Source: Dermatophagoides farinae
Lineage: Eukaryota; Arthropoda; Arachnida; Sarcoptiformes; Pyroglyphidae
Assembly: GCF_024713945.1 (NCBI RefSeq)
Contig: NC_134677.1
Location: forward strand, 2,359,001 to 2,423,000
DNA: 64,000 nt
Direction: 5' to 3'
The notes under the pieces were generated by a model that saw only the letters and a list, made by a program, of their open reading frames with translations, made no database searches and was not told the DNA's origin. Positions 1 to 13,737 of this stretch are shown here, in pieces (the first letter of the stretch is position 1; every line of letters starts with the position of its first letter). A program made the position numbers and the translations under genes.

Positions 1-1746
1 ATTCTTTCCCATTTTTTCTTCTACTTCTAGCTGTCAAGATTGTAGATCAAGATTGAATTTTTTTTCTTTCTTCGTTATACCCAAAAAAAAAAAACAAATG
101 AAAAAGACAACTGAAAATTGAAGCAATGGAAACAAAAAAAATCAATTGAAATGTCATTCTTTGAATTGTTTCTTTCATTTTTGCTCCCATTCTTGTTTGT
201 TTGTTTGTTTGTTTGTTGTTGTTGATGATGATGAATATATCTAAAGTCAATCATCGTTAAGACAAAATGCTAGAAAACGTACTTATTATTATAAAATATA
301 AAAAAAACTTGTTTCCAATTCAAGTGTGTTTGTGATCGAAATATTTTTATCATATTTGATTTGTTTGTCTGATCATACAATTGATCTAATAACGGGTGTT
401 ATAATAATCGAAATAAAATAAATCAATGACGATGATGATGATGATGATGACAGCTTTTTTTTGATGATAATCATAATGATGAATGCTTTATGATTTGTGG
501 AAAAAAATGAGATTTTCATCATTATCTTCTTATGTTTGTCCAGATTTAATTAAATTTGATCAACAAACAGCAATAGCAAAGTTTTCCACACACAATCATC
601 ATCATCATCATCATTATCATTGGCATTTTCATCTCATCATCTTTGGTCATTGTTTCGATATGATCGAATCATTTTATACCAAAGCTTTCTTTTCCTCAAT
701 TTTTCGATTCAAATGATAATAATAATATAATGATGATATGAAATGAATTTATTTGAAAATGCTGGTCAACAAAAAAGAAAAAAAATCCACCAAACATATT
801 GTTTTATTTCATTTCTCTTTTGATTATGTTCATTATTATTTTCATGTTCCAATAAGATTATTAGGAATGGTCGTTGGCATTTTGTCTTGTTTACCGCACA
901 TACACAAAAAAGAAATCGTTGAGAAACAATCAAAACTTGATGATGATAATAATAATGATGATGATTTAGGCTAATTCAATTGGTCGAACAAATCATTGAA
1001 TTGCGCACACCTGAAAATTATTATTTCATACACACAAACACAGACACATCACCTGTACAATTGTATAAAAATAAGCCCACACTCAAAGCGTAACCAAATT
1101 GGATTTTCATCATCATTCCAATGGGACTTGTTGGTTGTTTCATATTTATTTTTTTATGATGATAATTTTAGGTGAAAATATAAAATTTTTTATTTCAACA
1201 AAAAAAAAAAAAAAAAAAACAACCACCACAACCTAGCGTTGGTCGACGTCGTCGTCGCCGTCGTCTTCGTCATCATCATTGATCGAGTAAATCATTTGAT
1301 TTATGATTTGTTGTTTTCACTCGAAAAAGGCCATCATCATTTCTATGGGAAAAATAATAATAATAACGATGATGATGATGATGATGATGAATTTTTTTCG
1401 TTTGAAATTACACGAGCGAAATCAAATTTACTAACCAAATACTTTTTTTTACTTCAGCTTCTTTTTTTTGAATTTCAAATTTCTTTCACACCTTGTCGTC
1501 GACAAAGTTGAATTGTGTGTGTATGTGTGTTTTATTCAAATGGTGTGACCGAATATTGTTGATGATGTTTTGACCTGGAAACCAAACACTATAATGTACC
1601 AAAACACACACATATACACACAGGTCTCAGCGTAGAAATTGACCAAAATTTAGTTAATTTGGTGGTGGTGGTGGTGGTGGCCTGCGAGAAAAAAAAATGG
1701 ATATTTAAATTTTATTTGTTTTTTACTAGTTTCTATCCATATAGAT

Positions 1747-1750
<4 letters not shown>

Positions 1751-1783
<33 letters not shown>
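1751..1783. repeat. (TG)16 microsatellite
   Basis: Uninterrupted alternating TG run in the 5' flank. Confidence 0.95.
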
Positions 1784-1784
<1 letters not shown>

Positions 1785-4700
1785 TAACATGATAATTTAT
1801 TTAAATAAACTAAATTGAAATCTTTGATTTTATTTCGTTGTTTCTTTCCAATTTCTTTCCAATTAGCCGTTCAATAGAGAACGAGAAAAAAAAATTAATT
1901 AAAATCAGTAGCTTTTCCATGGCCATATTCTTGAAGAAGATTTTCACAAAAAAAAAATGAAAATTCATATTGTCTCTAAACTATTATTTGAGACAATTTT
2001 CTCTTGTATTAATAATCTTTTCTAAAATTGAAAAGTTGAAAAATTAAGAAGGAAAATGTCTCGACTATTATGATGAAAGTGCGGCATCATCGTCAGCATC
2101 AGCCGTGGTGGTGGTGGTGGTGGCAGTGGCGGCGGCAAGCTTTACATCATATTCCGGGATTTATAATATTTTTTTTTTGCAAATCTTTTACACAACACTT
2201 AGATCAATGAAAAAAAAAATCATGATTGAATGTAATATTTGTACTGTTGGATGATTTTATTTATTTTTTTTTAATTTCATAAATTCACGAATAAAAAACT
2301 CTGTTGACATTTGGCCAGAAAAACGAAAAAAAAAACCTAAATGTTTGCCGACATACTTGACAGCAATAGTGACAGAAAAAAAAGTGACATTCATTTCTGG
2401 GCACACGTTTTGATTTTCATTTTCTTTCCCAAATACAAATACTATATATATTCATCCAATGACAGTTTGAATCTTCTAAATTGGGAATAGCACGAAGAGA
2501 ATGCGAGAGTATAGTTTCAATCAAATGGCACAACTAAGCTTATTGAACATCCGACACATTTCAAAGTGTTTTGTTTTGTTTGTTTGAACTTTTCAAACAA
2601 ATCCCGAAAAAAATAATCATAAAAGAATATAAAATACGAGTATACGCGCACACGTTTTTGAATTTTGTTCACCCCCCCCCCCAAAAAAAAAACTAAACAA
2701 AACAAAAATCAAGATCATCATCTGATCTTATCTATCTAGATATCTCTATTCACTTTAAGCGCTTTAAGCGTTTATCTTGGTTAATCACTTAACTTTTTTT
2801 TAGTAAAAAAAAAAAATAAATTCTTTCCATTTTTTTTTTTCATTGGCAATCAATGAATTCAATGAATGAAAAAATTCAATATTTAGAAATCAAGGACTTT
2901 TGGGCATAGTATCGTAATATGATGATGATGGTAGTTGGTTGGTTGGTTGGTTGGTTAGTAATATATAGAGTTTAGAATATTTTCTATCCACGCACATCAT
3001 ACACCACCACTCAAGGATCCTGTGTGTATTATATAGCCAGAATACGCACTCGAAATACATTCAAATTCAAGTGATCTAGTTGTTATTGTTGTTGTTGTTG
3101 TTGTTGTTGATCAGAGTGGATGAAATAAAATAAAAAAAAAGTTTGTTCCGATGTTTATAAACAACAACAACAACATTATCATCATCACAAGTGTAAGTTG
3201 TATACAACTCTACCCTGAATTCATTCATCCCATTTTGATGAAGCATGAGTCAAGTTGAATGTGCACACACTCGCAAGTGAGAATAGAAAAAGATCTCGAT
3301 ATTCAAAAGTTCATTCTCAGTTATTGATAATGACAATTGAACAAATGGCTTCTTTTTTGTTTCGTTCAATTTATTTCGATTTTCACTACCAATTTTCCTA
3401 TTGTATACATTATTGATGTTTGTTTGTTTGTTTGCTCGTTTGCTTGCTTCAATTTAGATGAAAATTCAATTCAATTTACGAAATTCATCCCAATTCGTGG
3501 CAGTGGTATTTTGAATGAATGGTGAAATATATTGATGTGTGTGTGTGTTTGATATTGACTTTGATGTTCAAGTGTTTGTATGCGAGTGTGTGTGTAATGT
3601 GCGATTCTATATTTTATCGAAATAGACCCGATAGATAGACTTCTTTTGTCGTTCATTTGATCGATCTTTCTGTCTATACTATCCTACTAGGTTCATCGTC
3701 ATCATCATCATCATTCATATAATCAATGATAGATAGATACGTGATGTTTATTATTGTCTAATTTGTTTGCTTTTGTTGAAATTTTTTCTCTTTTTTTTCA
3801 TCAATCTCAATCTTAATATGACATGAATACAAAAGGACACACGTTTCATCTTAATCATCATCATCATCATCATCGCTAACAACAACAACAATGTTTGATG
3901 TGTCAATTAAATAAGATTGACATTCGACCAACCAAATGACCGGTCGACCGATCAAAGATCAGATCAATACGATTCATTAGAATAATAATATTTTCTAGGT
4001 GCCAAACATTCATAAGGAATTGACAAGGTCTAAAACATGAAAATGAATATTAACAAGATAGTCACACAAACACATACACATACATGCATTGAAGAGAACG
4101 AAAGAAACAAACCATCACCACCACCACCACCAAAATGAACGATAGATTGAAAATGGACGATAATTCGATTTGATTGGTCAGTCAGAAACATCTGCTACAT
4201 TTTTTTTCTATTTGTATGAAGAAAAATCAACAACAAGAAATATATTTAGAGGTAATAATTGTCGAATAACACCTTGGCCAATGTTTGAAACAATGTTGTC
4301 GTTTTTTCTCTTTTGATTTTGATTGGATTTTTTTTTATTTGTGTAGAAAAAAAATCAACTAATTGCCTTTGCTCACATTGTGTCAAGACTTTTGGCCCGA
4401 ACATGAATATTGAACAAAAATTTATTTCAATTGAAGAAGAAGAAAATAAAAACAATTATCACTATATGCCAACTTTTTAAGGTAAACCAATTTCATCATA
4501 TTATATATACCACATAATGGTATGAAGAAAAAAAAATTAAGACAAGATATGATCTTTGAATATCTGGTATGTTATAGCCAACAACAACAACTAAAAAAAA
4601 AAATGTCTGGTTCCACAGTTGGTGGTGGTTTTCATTTGATGATGATGATGATGATGGCCATTAACGATAATATATGCTTTAAAGGTTGGCAGGATCCATA

Positions 4701-5174
4701 TAGAATGTCAGGATGTGTGTGTGTGTGTGTTTGTGTATGTGTGTATGTTAGTGTGACTGACCAGTCATGCATCCATTTTGTTGTAGTTATTGTTGACCCA
4801 AAACTTGAAACCAATTATATATTCGTTCGTTTTTAAAACACAATGGAGAAACATTCACCATAACCAGATAGATATATAGTCACCAAACGACTGACATGAC
4901 AAGACAAGACAAGAAGCCCAAGATCATCAATTGTTTTCGTCCAATTCTTCTGTCCATTTAGTTGTTTGTTTGATTTTATGGTGCGGTTATTTATTATTTT
5001 TATCGAGTTTTTTTTCCATCTTTCTTAATCATCTTCATCAACTATTTTGTGAATTGAATTTGAATCTAGATTGGCCACTTTTCATTCAATCTATGTACGG
5101 ATTGTGATATACAAACTATGCGTGTGTGTGTATATATGATTATTCTATTTTATTTTTTTTTTTTTTTTTGGGAT

Positions 5175-5192
5175 CCGCCTTTATAAAGGCGG
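5175..5192. promoter_or_regulatory. Perfect 18-bp palindrome with central TTTATAAA, possible core promoter element
   Basis: The sequence CCGCCTTTATAAAGGCGG equals its own reverse complement. A TATA-box-like TATAAAG is present on both strands, flanked by GC-rich arms in otherwise AT-rich DNA. A short hairpin, ACCCG (5204-5208) with CGGGT (5215-5219), follows within 30 bp. It sits 2.2 kb before the Optix coding exon. A promoter role is inference; no transcript end is visible. Confidence 0.35.
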
Positions 5193-7414
5193 GACGCCAG
5201 AATACCCGGATGAACGGGTCGTCAAACAAAAAAAAGAAGAAAAAAAAATATGAAAATATTTTACCCCGTATTGTGTTTGGTTGGCTAGTGTTTTTTTTTT
5301 TTACTATTATATTTATCTTCCTTCATACATTTCATTTGGGTCTTTGGTTTTTTTTTCTATTATTGGCTCTTGTCAAAAAAAAATCAAATAATAAAAAAAA
5401 GAAAGAGAAGGCAAATTTCATTTTTTTTTTCAATTGTGTACCAGGTGGCAAAAAATCTGCTGCTATTAATTTGAATCCGTAATCAATGAACTAATAGAAA
5501 GAATGACATCGGAATATATAACTGAATAATTATCAACTAAACATGAACGACACTTTCAATTTTTATTTTTATTTTTTTTTTTTTTGGATATCGGATTCAT
5601 TTTTGTGATTGAAAAAAAAACAAAAATTCTTGAATAGAGACTGCGTCGTAAAAAAATAAGAGAAAATTTTATTTTTCAACCATTTAAAAATTTCCGATTT
5701 GGAATACAAAACCGGCTTACTACACATCCTATGAGATGTTTTTGTTGTTTTTTTTCTTATTTTTGGTATTGTAAGCATCTCCAAACACACACAGACACAC
5801 ACAACTGCTTATGTCATTTGACGATAATAATGACTTGTGTGTTTGAAAGCTTTCTTTTTTTTCTCTTTGTTTTAATGATGATCATCCAGAAAGAAAAAAA
5901 AATTCAAGTTCCACATATTCCACTCTTTTTTTTTGTTCTCTTTCTTTTTTCTTACAAATATTTTTTTTTCTTCTTCTTCTTCTGAGGATGTCTATTGATG
6001 ATGATGCTCACAGCATGAGCTTTTTGGATCGAAATTTTTTTCCACTGTTTGTTGGTTGTTGTATATACAACATTGAAGTATCCATTTGAGAAGATACCAC
6101 AGAAACAAACACACACATACATATACAATTCAAAATAGCAAATAATAGAGAAAATTGTTAGTGAAAATATTTGAAAAAGAGACAGGATGGATACATGGAT
6201 AGATTTATTATATTGATAGAGAGTAAAAGAGAGAGAGAGAAGGATACAAAACAGACAAGAGAACAAAAAAGTATATAACCATACCAATAATAATAATAAT
6301 AATAAAACGCGCGCGACCAAACACACACACACACACACACTAAAAACTTTGAAATCAATCCAGTCCAATAGAAAAGAGGGGACGTATCAATGTATTCACA
6401 GCTCCACCCTAAAAAAAAAAAAAATAGTCTTTCAATGTTGTATTTGGATATCCGTATATGTGTGCTTACACAAAAAAAAACCAAAATGAAAAAAAAACCA
6501 AACCAACCAATAATAACGACAAGCAAAACAGCATACATACACACACACACAGCAGAAGCAAAAGTAAATGATGATCATGGTGATGATGATGGCAAGAATG
6601 AGGATGATGAAAAAGAAGAAGAAGAAGAGGAAAAAAAGAAGAAGAACGATGGATGAACGAAATTGAACTCAAGGATCAATTTTCATTCTCATTCTATGTT
6701 TAGTTCTATTAGATGACAACCAATCCTCTAACGATATGTTCCAAAAAAAACGGGCAATGTTATATTGTGTGTGTGTGTGGTGTATATGTGGTGTGCATGT
6801 ACAATATAAATGACAACGATGATAATAATGATGACGTGCACCGGTCATAGGAGTGGTGCATTTAGTTTCGGTTATACATATTACAGTCTCATTGGTAGGC
6901 TGGGTATTATTAACAACAACAACAACAACAACAGCAACAGCAACATATACTATACACGCCACTTATATTGGATACCATTTTTCGGTTTTTTATTTTTGCA
7001 AAATATATTTTTTTTTCTACTTCTACTTTGCTTCATTCAACCATGTATACTGGGTAAAGAAAGAAAGAAAAAAAAAACATTCATTCATACACCAACGAGA
7101 AACCAACGATACGACCACGATACTTTTTCTTTCTTTTTTTTTCTTTCTTTATTTTCTTCCATTTGCCACATTCATATCATTCATTCACAAACGTTTCGTT
7201 TCAAACAAAACACATTTCATTCATTCATTCTTAATCATTGATTTGTGTGGAAAGCGACAATTTCGTTGCAAAAAAAAATCATATAATCTCATCATCACAA
7301 TTTTGAAATAGAAATTCTTCTATCTTAACAAGATTGATTCTGGTGATTTTGTTTGAATCATCAAACATCATCATTTTTGTTTTCTTCTTCTTTCAATTTT
7401 TTTATTCTTAGTGA

Positions 7415-8774
7415 GTGTATTCCGTGGCCAAAATCCGAATAAAAATCGGAATTTTTTGGCTTCGAATCAAATACACTTACAACAAAACAAAACTGGCCAC
7501 AACGGATTTAACACATCAAAACGATATTTTCCCGCCACGACACCACCTAGTGGGCGTTGGAACTAACATAGAATCAAGACGAAGAAGAGTTTCATCATCG
7601 CCCACATCATCGGCTACATCGTCCGTTTCATCGATTGCATCATCATCATCTAATGATCGTCATTCAATATCATCGCTAAATAATAATAATAATCATAATA
7701 CGAATAATAATATAAAAAGAAAGTATTCATCCAAGCGAACAACAACAATAACATCACCTAAAAAACTTCAACATCATCATAATCGGACATCATTGATTGT
7801 TGATAACAATCATTCGAAGCAATCACAATTGATCACTGGTTGTTGCCCTTCACCTTCATCTTCACCACAACTACCATCATCGGCTGCTACAAGCCAATCA
7901 TCATCATCATCATCATCATTGATTGAGAAATCTAAAACAACGGCTCCTCAACTATCATCATTATCGCCGTTATCGGCGTTATCATCGCTTGGTGGACCAT
8001 TTGGACCATCACAGCTTCATGGCATGACAGCCCTTGGCCTTGGTGCAGCGGCCTTAGCTGCACTATCGGCATCAGCCATGGCAAATGGTGCAATCGTTGG
8101 AGGATTGGCGGCCAATGCTAATGTTTCATCTCAATCATCATCGCCTAATTCATCTGGGAATTCTTCAAGTCAAACATCAAATACATCACAACAACAGCAA
8201 GCAGCGGCTGCTGCGGCAGCTGCTGCTGCAGCAGCATATGGAACACATCCGGCAGCTGCAATGTTCATGTTACCTACGTTGAATTTTACAGTCGGACAGG
8301 TAGCGGCCGTTTGTGAAACATTGGAAGAAAGTGGTGATATCGAAAGACTTGGTCGATTTTTGTGGTCATTACCGGTAGCACATCCAAATTGTGCGGAATT
8401 GAACAAAAATGAATCCGTACTTAGAGCTCGGGCATTAGTCGCATTTCATGCGGGCAATTTTCGTGAACTATATCATATACTCGAAAATCATCGTTTTACA
8501 AAAGGTTCACATTCAAAATTACAAGCAATGTGGCTAGAAGCACATTATCAAGAAGCGGAAAAACTTCGTGGCCGTCCATTAGGACCGGTAGATAAATATC
8601 GTGTACGAAAAAAGTTTCCATTGCCACGAACAATTTGGGATGGTGAACAGAAAACACATTGTTTTAAGGAACGTACACGAACATTATTACGTGAATGGTA
8701 CATCAATGATCCATATCCTAATCCAACAAAAAAACGTGAACTAGCTCAAGCAACGGGCCTAACACCTACACAAG
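7415..8774 (+). CDS. Optix: Optix coding exon 1: N-terminal arm, SIX domain, most of the homeodomain
   Basis: The exon is open from 7415 and ends at the donor CAAG|GTAAAA, one base into a Val codon (phase 1). Upstream of the first ATG (8024), about 200 codons encode Ser/Thr/Pro/Asn-rich protein. Ser is written with TCA, TCG, TCC, TCT and AGC, which looks like real coding rather than a simple TCA repeat. The 5' boundary is therefore probably an unidentified splice acceptor between 7415 and about 7600; AGs at 7549-7550 and 7570-7571 would both give phase 1. The ATG at 8024 has G at -3 and is the fallback start. The SIX domain is not interrupted by an intron, unlike its neighbour. Confidence 0.88.
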
Positions 8775-11700
8775 GTAAAAATCAATTGAATCAAATTTCT
8801 ATTTATTATGGATCATTTATTGATTTATGTTTCCATATGTTTTTTTTCTCTCTCTCTCCATCTCTCTCTTTATGCACACAAAATTATATTTTGTTTACGT
8901 ATTTTGCATCACCATCATTACACATACGCAAACAGTCGGTAATTGGTTCAAGAATAGACGTCAACGTGACAGAGCGGCTGCTGCTAAAAATCGGTAAGTG
9001 CTATGTTATGTGTTTACTATAGTATTTCTGTCTGTACGTGTGTGTGTGCGTGTTTTGTTCCATTTTATAAATGCAATGTACCAATTTTATATTATTATTA
9101 TTTTCTACAATATACATCATCATCATCATCATCATATGGTGAATTGATGACTATGAATGAAAAGAATGACAGGTTTCTTCTAATATTAACAGCATGATAA
9201 TACTATTTGCCATTCTACACATATATATTCTCTGATGTCATTTCATTTTTTTTTCTTCATTTTTATTTTTGCTTGATGTTGTTGTTGTTGGTGTATTATA
9301 ACATATTTTGTTACATAATTCATTGTTTGAAACATTAAAGTACTGAGACAAGGAAAAAAAAAGAATAATGTTGATAATAGAATCTGAGAAGCTGCTTTTC
9401 AAATAATGATTTTTTTTTTACACAAATTGAAAGTTATCAAAAAAAAAACATTAATGGAAAAGAATAAACCTGAGAATGTGTGTGTGTGTGTGTGTGTCTG
9501 ACAGCAGAATGTTTTATATATGATGATATTTAGTTGTTAGTTGAATCAAAATCAAAGCATATATGGAATAATGACAGTGATGATGATGATTCTATGGCTG
9601 ACTGACTGGCAGCCTATAATATCTTCCTTGAAAAAAAAGCAGATTCGTTAATTGAATCAGCTTTTAAAAAAAGCTTTGCTTTCAAAAGACAAAAAAAAGG
9701 TAACAATATTTTGTGTTTTATGTGTGTGTGTGTGTGCGCCCGACATGAAATGAAATGATGGAATATGTCTAGGTTATAATCCTTCAAAATAAGCTTTCAT
9801 ACTTTTTTATTCTATAATGAAGATCATTTGTAAGTTGTTGTTGTTGTATTTTTTTTTGTTGTTGTTTTTCGTTTTCATTTTCTATTTTACTTTACTACTG
9901 AACTTTTTTGTTTTGTTTTGTTTAGTTGATGCTATTTTTTTCCATTGTTTTTTTTTGTTGTTTTTAATATTCATTTGATCATTTTAAAAGAAAGGTACCT
10001 TATCTTTCTTTTGTTGTTGAAAGATTTAATGTGTGTATGTTTTTCTTGCCATTGTAAATGTTTGAAATGTTTGTTCATTTTCTTATGAATTATAATGGAA
10101 TCAAATACATTGAATGTGTAATTGACTGAAATGAATTGAACAAATTCATTCCTGAACTGAACAATCAGTGATCTGACCGATCATGATGATGATTATGAAT
10201 ACCAGTTTGACGAGTCTGAGCTTCTTTCTTTCTCTTTCTCTCGATTTTGATTTTGATTTCAGTTTCATGTGATGATTATAATGATGATGATCATCTGACA
10301 CCAACGAATCAAACGAAAAAAAAAATCCTTATCAAACAAAAAAAAAAAATGATGATGATGATCTGATTTAGTGATGTTGATTTGAGTTCATTGAAATTCG
10401 TTTGATATGTGTGTGTGTGTGTGTGTGTGTATGTGTCTGTATATATTCAATTAGTAAATTGAAACCAAATTGGTTTTGACCATCACCATTGCAGATGTTT
10501 TTCCAATTTTCATCTGTATGTATATGTTATAATCAATTCATGGTCCTTGAAACGAAAAAAAAATTCGTATATTTACTTTGTGTGTGTGTGTGTGTGAAGT
10601 AGATGAAGAAGAAGAAGAATAATAAGATACGGCACGACCAATATTAACCCAATCACGAGAAAGAGAAAAACATGCAATCTGGTCGTCAATTTTGGATTTT
10701 CCAACAAAAAATTGTTGTTGTTACATGGTGCTCATCAGCAAACAAACCAAAAAAAAAAAAAAAAAATTGAAAACGAAACAAACAAACAAAAATTGATGGC
10801 AATGAATATTATTACAAGAAAAACGGAAAAAAATGAAACGAAACAAAATAATAATCCAAACGGTTGCCACTGTTTCGGTAGTTGAAAATACAAAAGGTTT
10901 TTGACTCGTTCATTCATTCACTCATTCACTCACTCACTCTTTGTCCAGTTTCTCACTAATTGTTTTCTAATGAATGGACACACACACAAACAAATACATA
11001 GATGAATGGACGGGCTATGTTTGACATGAAATGATGAGCAAACAAACTTTTGAATCATCATCATCATCATCATGATCATTCAACGATGATGATGATGATG
11101 ATAATAATGATTATGGGGGCGTGTTGATTTATCATCATTATTATTATTCTGTATATTTTTCTGTACATTCTCAAATTACCCAATGTCTCAATTAATCATC
11201 ATCCAAGAAAAAAAGGCCCCAGTCTTGTCATTATCATTCATCATTTTTTTTCTGTGTATACATTTTTTCCATTTCTCATTGTCTGTATATAATAATCACT
11301 GTGATTTTATTTATTCATTCATTCAACTCTTATTCAGTAGTGTTTTTTTTCTGAATTTCAAAAGTTTTTATCTGTTTTGAATCATCATCATCATCATCAT
11401 CATCCGGCTCATCAAACAAACGAAAAAAAAAATCAATTTATCCCAAACGGATGATGATTTGAATGAATTTGAGTGAGCGAAAGGCTTAATTTATTATTCG
11501 TTTTTTTCCCTTATTCATCATTGGTCAATGTTTTGTTTGTTTGTTTGTCTATGTAAACATACACACACACACACACACACATAAATCTTCATGAATATAA
11601 ATCGGATGTCCACTGTGTGTGTATTTTTGAATTTATTATCCATTAGAATGGACCAAAAAAAATTGGTTCCACATTTTCCACATCATTAATTTAGTTTTTT

Positions 11701-13194
11701 TTTCGTTCTTGCTTTTTTTTCATCCAACAAACAAACAAACAAACATAACATCTAATTATTGTCAACACGAACATCACATACACACTCAACACATAGATAG
11801 ACAATTTCAATTTCTCAATTTCGATGGAATCAATGATCCAAAAATGATGATGATGATGATGATTATTTTGTATACAAAAACTTTTATAATCCATTTGATC
11901 ATTAACATTGGTTTTCTTTTCTGACCATCAAAATCAAAATGGACAAACACTTGTGTCTTAATTCATTCAATCATTCTCTTAAATTGATCATCTTGTCATT
12001 TGTGATATGTGTGTGTGTGTGTGTGTGTGAATCAATCAAATATATCATACAAGTATATATATGTTTTAATCTTCTTAAAAATTTGTGAATATCAAATTTT
12101 TTTTCTTGTGAATCTAAACTTTAAGGAAAAAAGGTGCCAACTAATAATAATAATAATAATAAGAGTGATCAGATCTCCACATATATATACACATCAAATT
12201 ACAAGAGTACCATTATCATTGACAATGGAATTGGAATCACTAAAACTAATCAAGTTTAACACAATCATTGACATGATCGATATATTAATATATATATTTA
12301 TATTGGATCGAATCACCAAAAACACGTTGTTAATAATGATGACTAGATCACTTGAATGATTTTGATGGAATGATAAACAAAACAAAAATTTTTTTTTTGT
12401 TTATTTAAGAAATTTGAAACTTTGATTGAAGAAAATTCTTTTTTTCTTCTTCTTAGAGCTTCTTAGAGCTAGTGATTGTGATGATGATGATCGCTATCAC
12501 TTATACAAACAACAACAATAACAACAACAACAAGAAAAAAATTATTATTGAAAATTTCCCAAAATCTTTTTTTTCTGGAAAAGATTACAAGAGACCCACA
12601 TTTTTTTTTTAATTTGCTAGAAAAAGAAAATCATCTCTCATTTCAATAATTGATGGTTCATTTTGCTTCTTCGGAAGTATAGAGAGAAATGATGATCCAC
12701 TTGAGTGTGTGTGTGTGAACACAAATGATGATCATTGATCTTTTCATTTTTTTTTCTTTACAAAAAAACAACAAGTCAAAGGTCAGTGGTCAATGGGAAA
12801 AAAAATTATTGGGTATTATATTCTAGTCATTATGATTATGATGATGATGATGACAAGTAAACATTGTTCGTGTAATTACTGCAAATATGCTCATTTGTAT
12901 GTTCCAACAACAACAACAACAACAGAAAAAAACAAGAACAAGATACATCCTGAATCAAGTATTTACCTTCAGGGCAATATTGTTTGAAAGTTGGTGAAAT
13001 TTAAATTTTTTTTTTGTAAAAAAAATAAAAAATTGTTGTGAATGAATAACAATGATGATGATGATGATGATGATAATGATCGATTGATGAATGATTGATT
13101 GAGTGAGAAAGTGAAATTGATGAAACTTTCAACATAAACTCAATTTATTTATGTATTGTTGACTAACCTGTATATAATGGATACAAATATAAAC

Positions 13195-13226
<32 letters not shown>

Positions 13227-13683
13227 TACGGTTGATTGGACTTGAAATGAACTATCAACATAGAAAAAAAAGAAAACGGAAAAATACATTTCGGACGGAA
13301 ATATATTTTTTTCCATTTGATATCTTTATACTTTGATGATGATTGCCTTGTATGTTTTGTGTATTGTATTGTATTGTATGGTGGAATAATAATAACAACA
13401 CAACAGCGTTTATCGGTGAAACCCTTGAAGGCATACTTTTTTTCGTTTTGTTTCTTGTTTGTATGGTTTTTTCCCCCCACCCATCATATACAATTCATTT
13501 ATAACGGACAATTTGATTCCGTACTTTTGACATATATAATATATACAAGCACAAAAAAAACACATTTAGACGACAATTTTCCAGAACAGATCATCATTCA
13601 TCATAACTATTCGTCGATACATTTCATATATATTTGGTACAAAAAATTTGATGGTTATATATGGCCTGGCACACGACCACGAA

Positions 13684-13737
<54 letters not shown>

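Larger units (their letters stand above)
1..7414. other. 5' flank of Optix, no supported gene
   Basis: AT-rich, microsatellite-dense sequence. Open frames here are His, Asp, Val or Lys/Phe runs made by triplet repeats and A/T tracts. Two stretches stand out from the background: a GC-richer Ala/Ser/Val-coding-like patch at about 2075-2160 and a GC-rich palindrome with a TATA core at 5175-5192. The Optix promoter and any 5' exon presumably lie here (inference). Confidence 0.6.

Noticed and set aside
5952-6550. Two overlapping minus-strand open frames of 130-138 residues
   Set aside because: They are Cys/Val, Leu and Phe runs produced by CA/GT, ATA and A/T repeats; no signal or domain.
6810-7311. 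Two overlapping 140-150-residue open frames just upstream of Optix
   Set aside because: Composition is Met/Thr/Asn/Phe runs from ATG, AAC and T tracts in two frames at once. No domain. The GGGTAAAG near 7050 could be a donor in phase 1 for a missed Optix 5' exon, but nothing else supports it.
8170-8406. Minus-strand 78-residue open frame with Ala run
   Set aside because: Antisense shadow of Optix exon 1; the plus-strand SIX domain is unambiguous.
13686-13735. (GT)25 considered as part of a coding frame with a 17-residue Cys/Val run
   Set aside because: The frame is an artefact of the microsatellite inside Optix intron 2.
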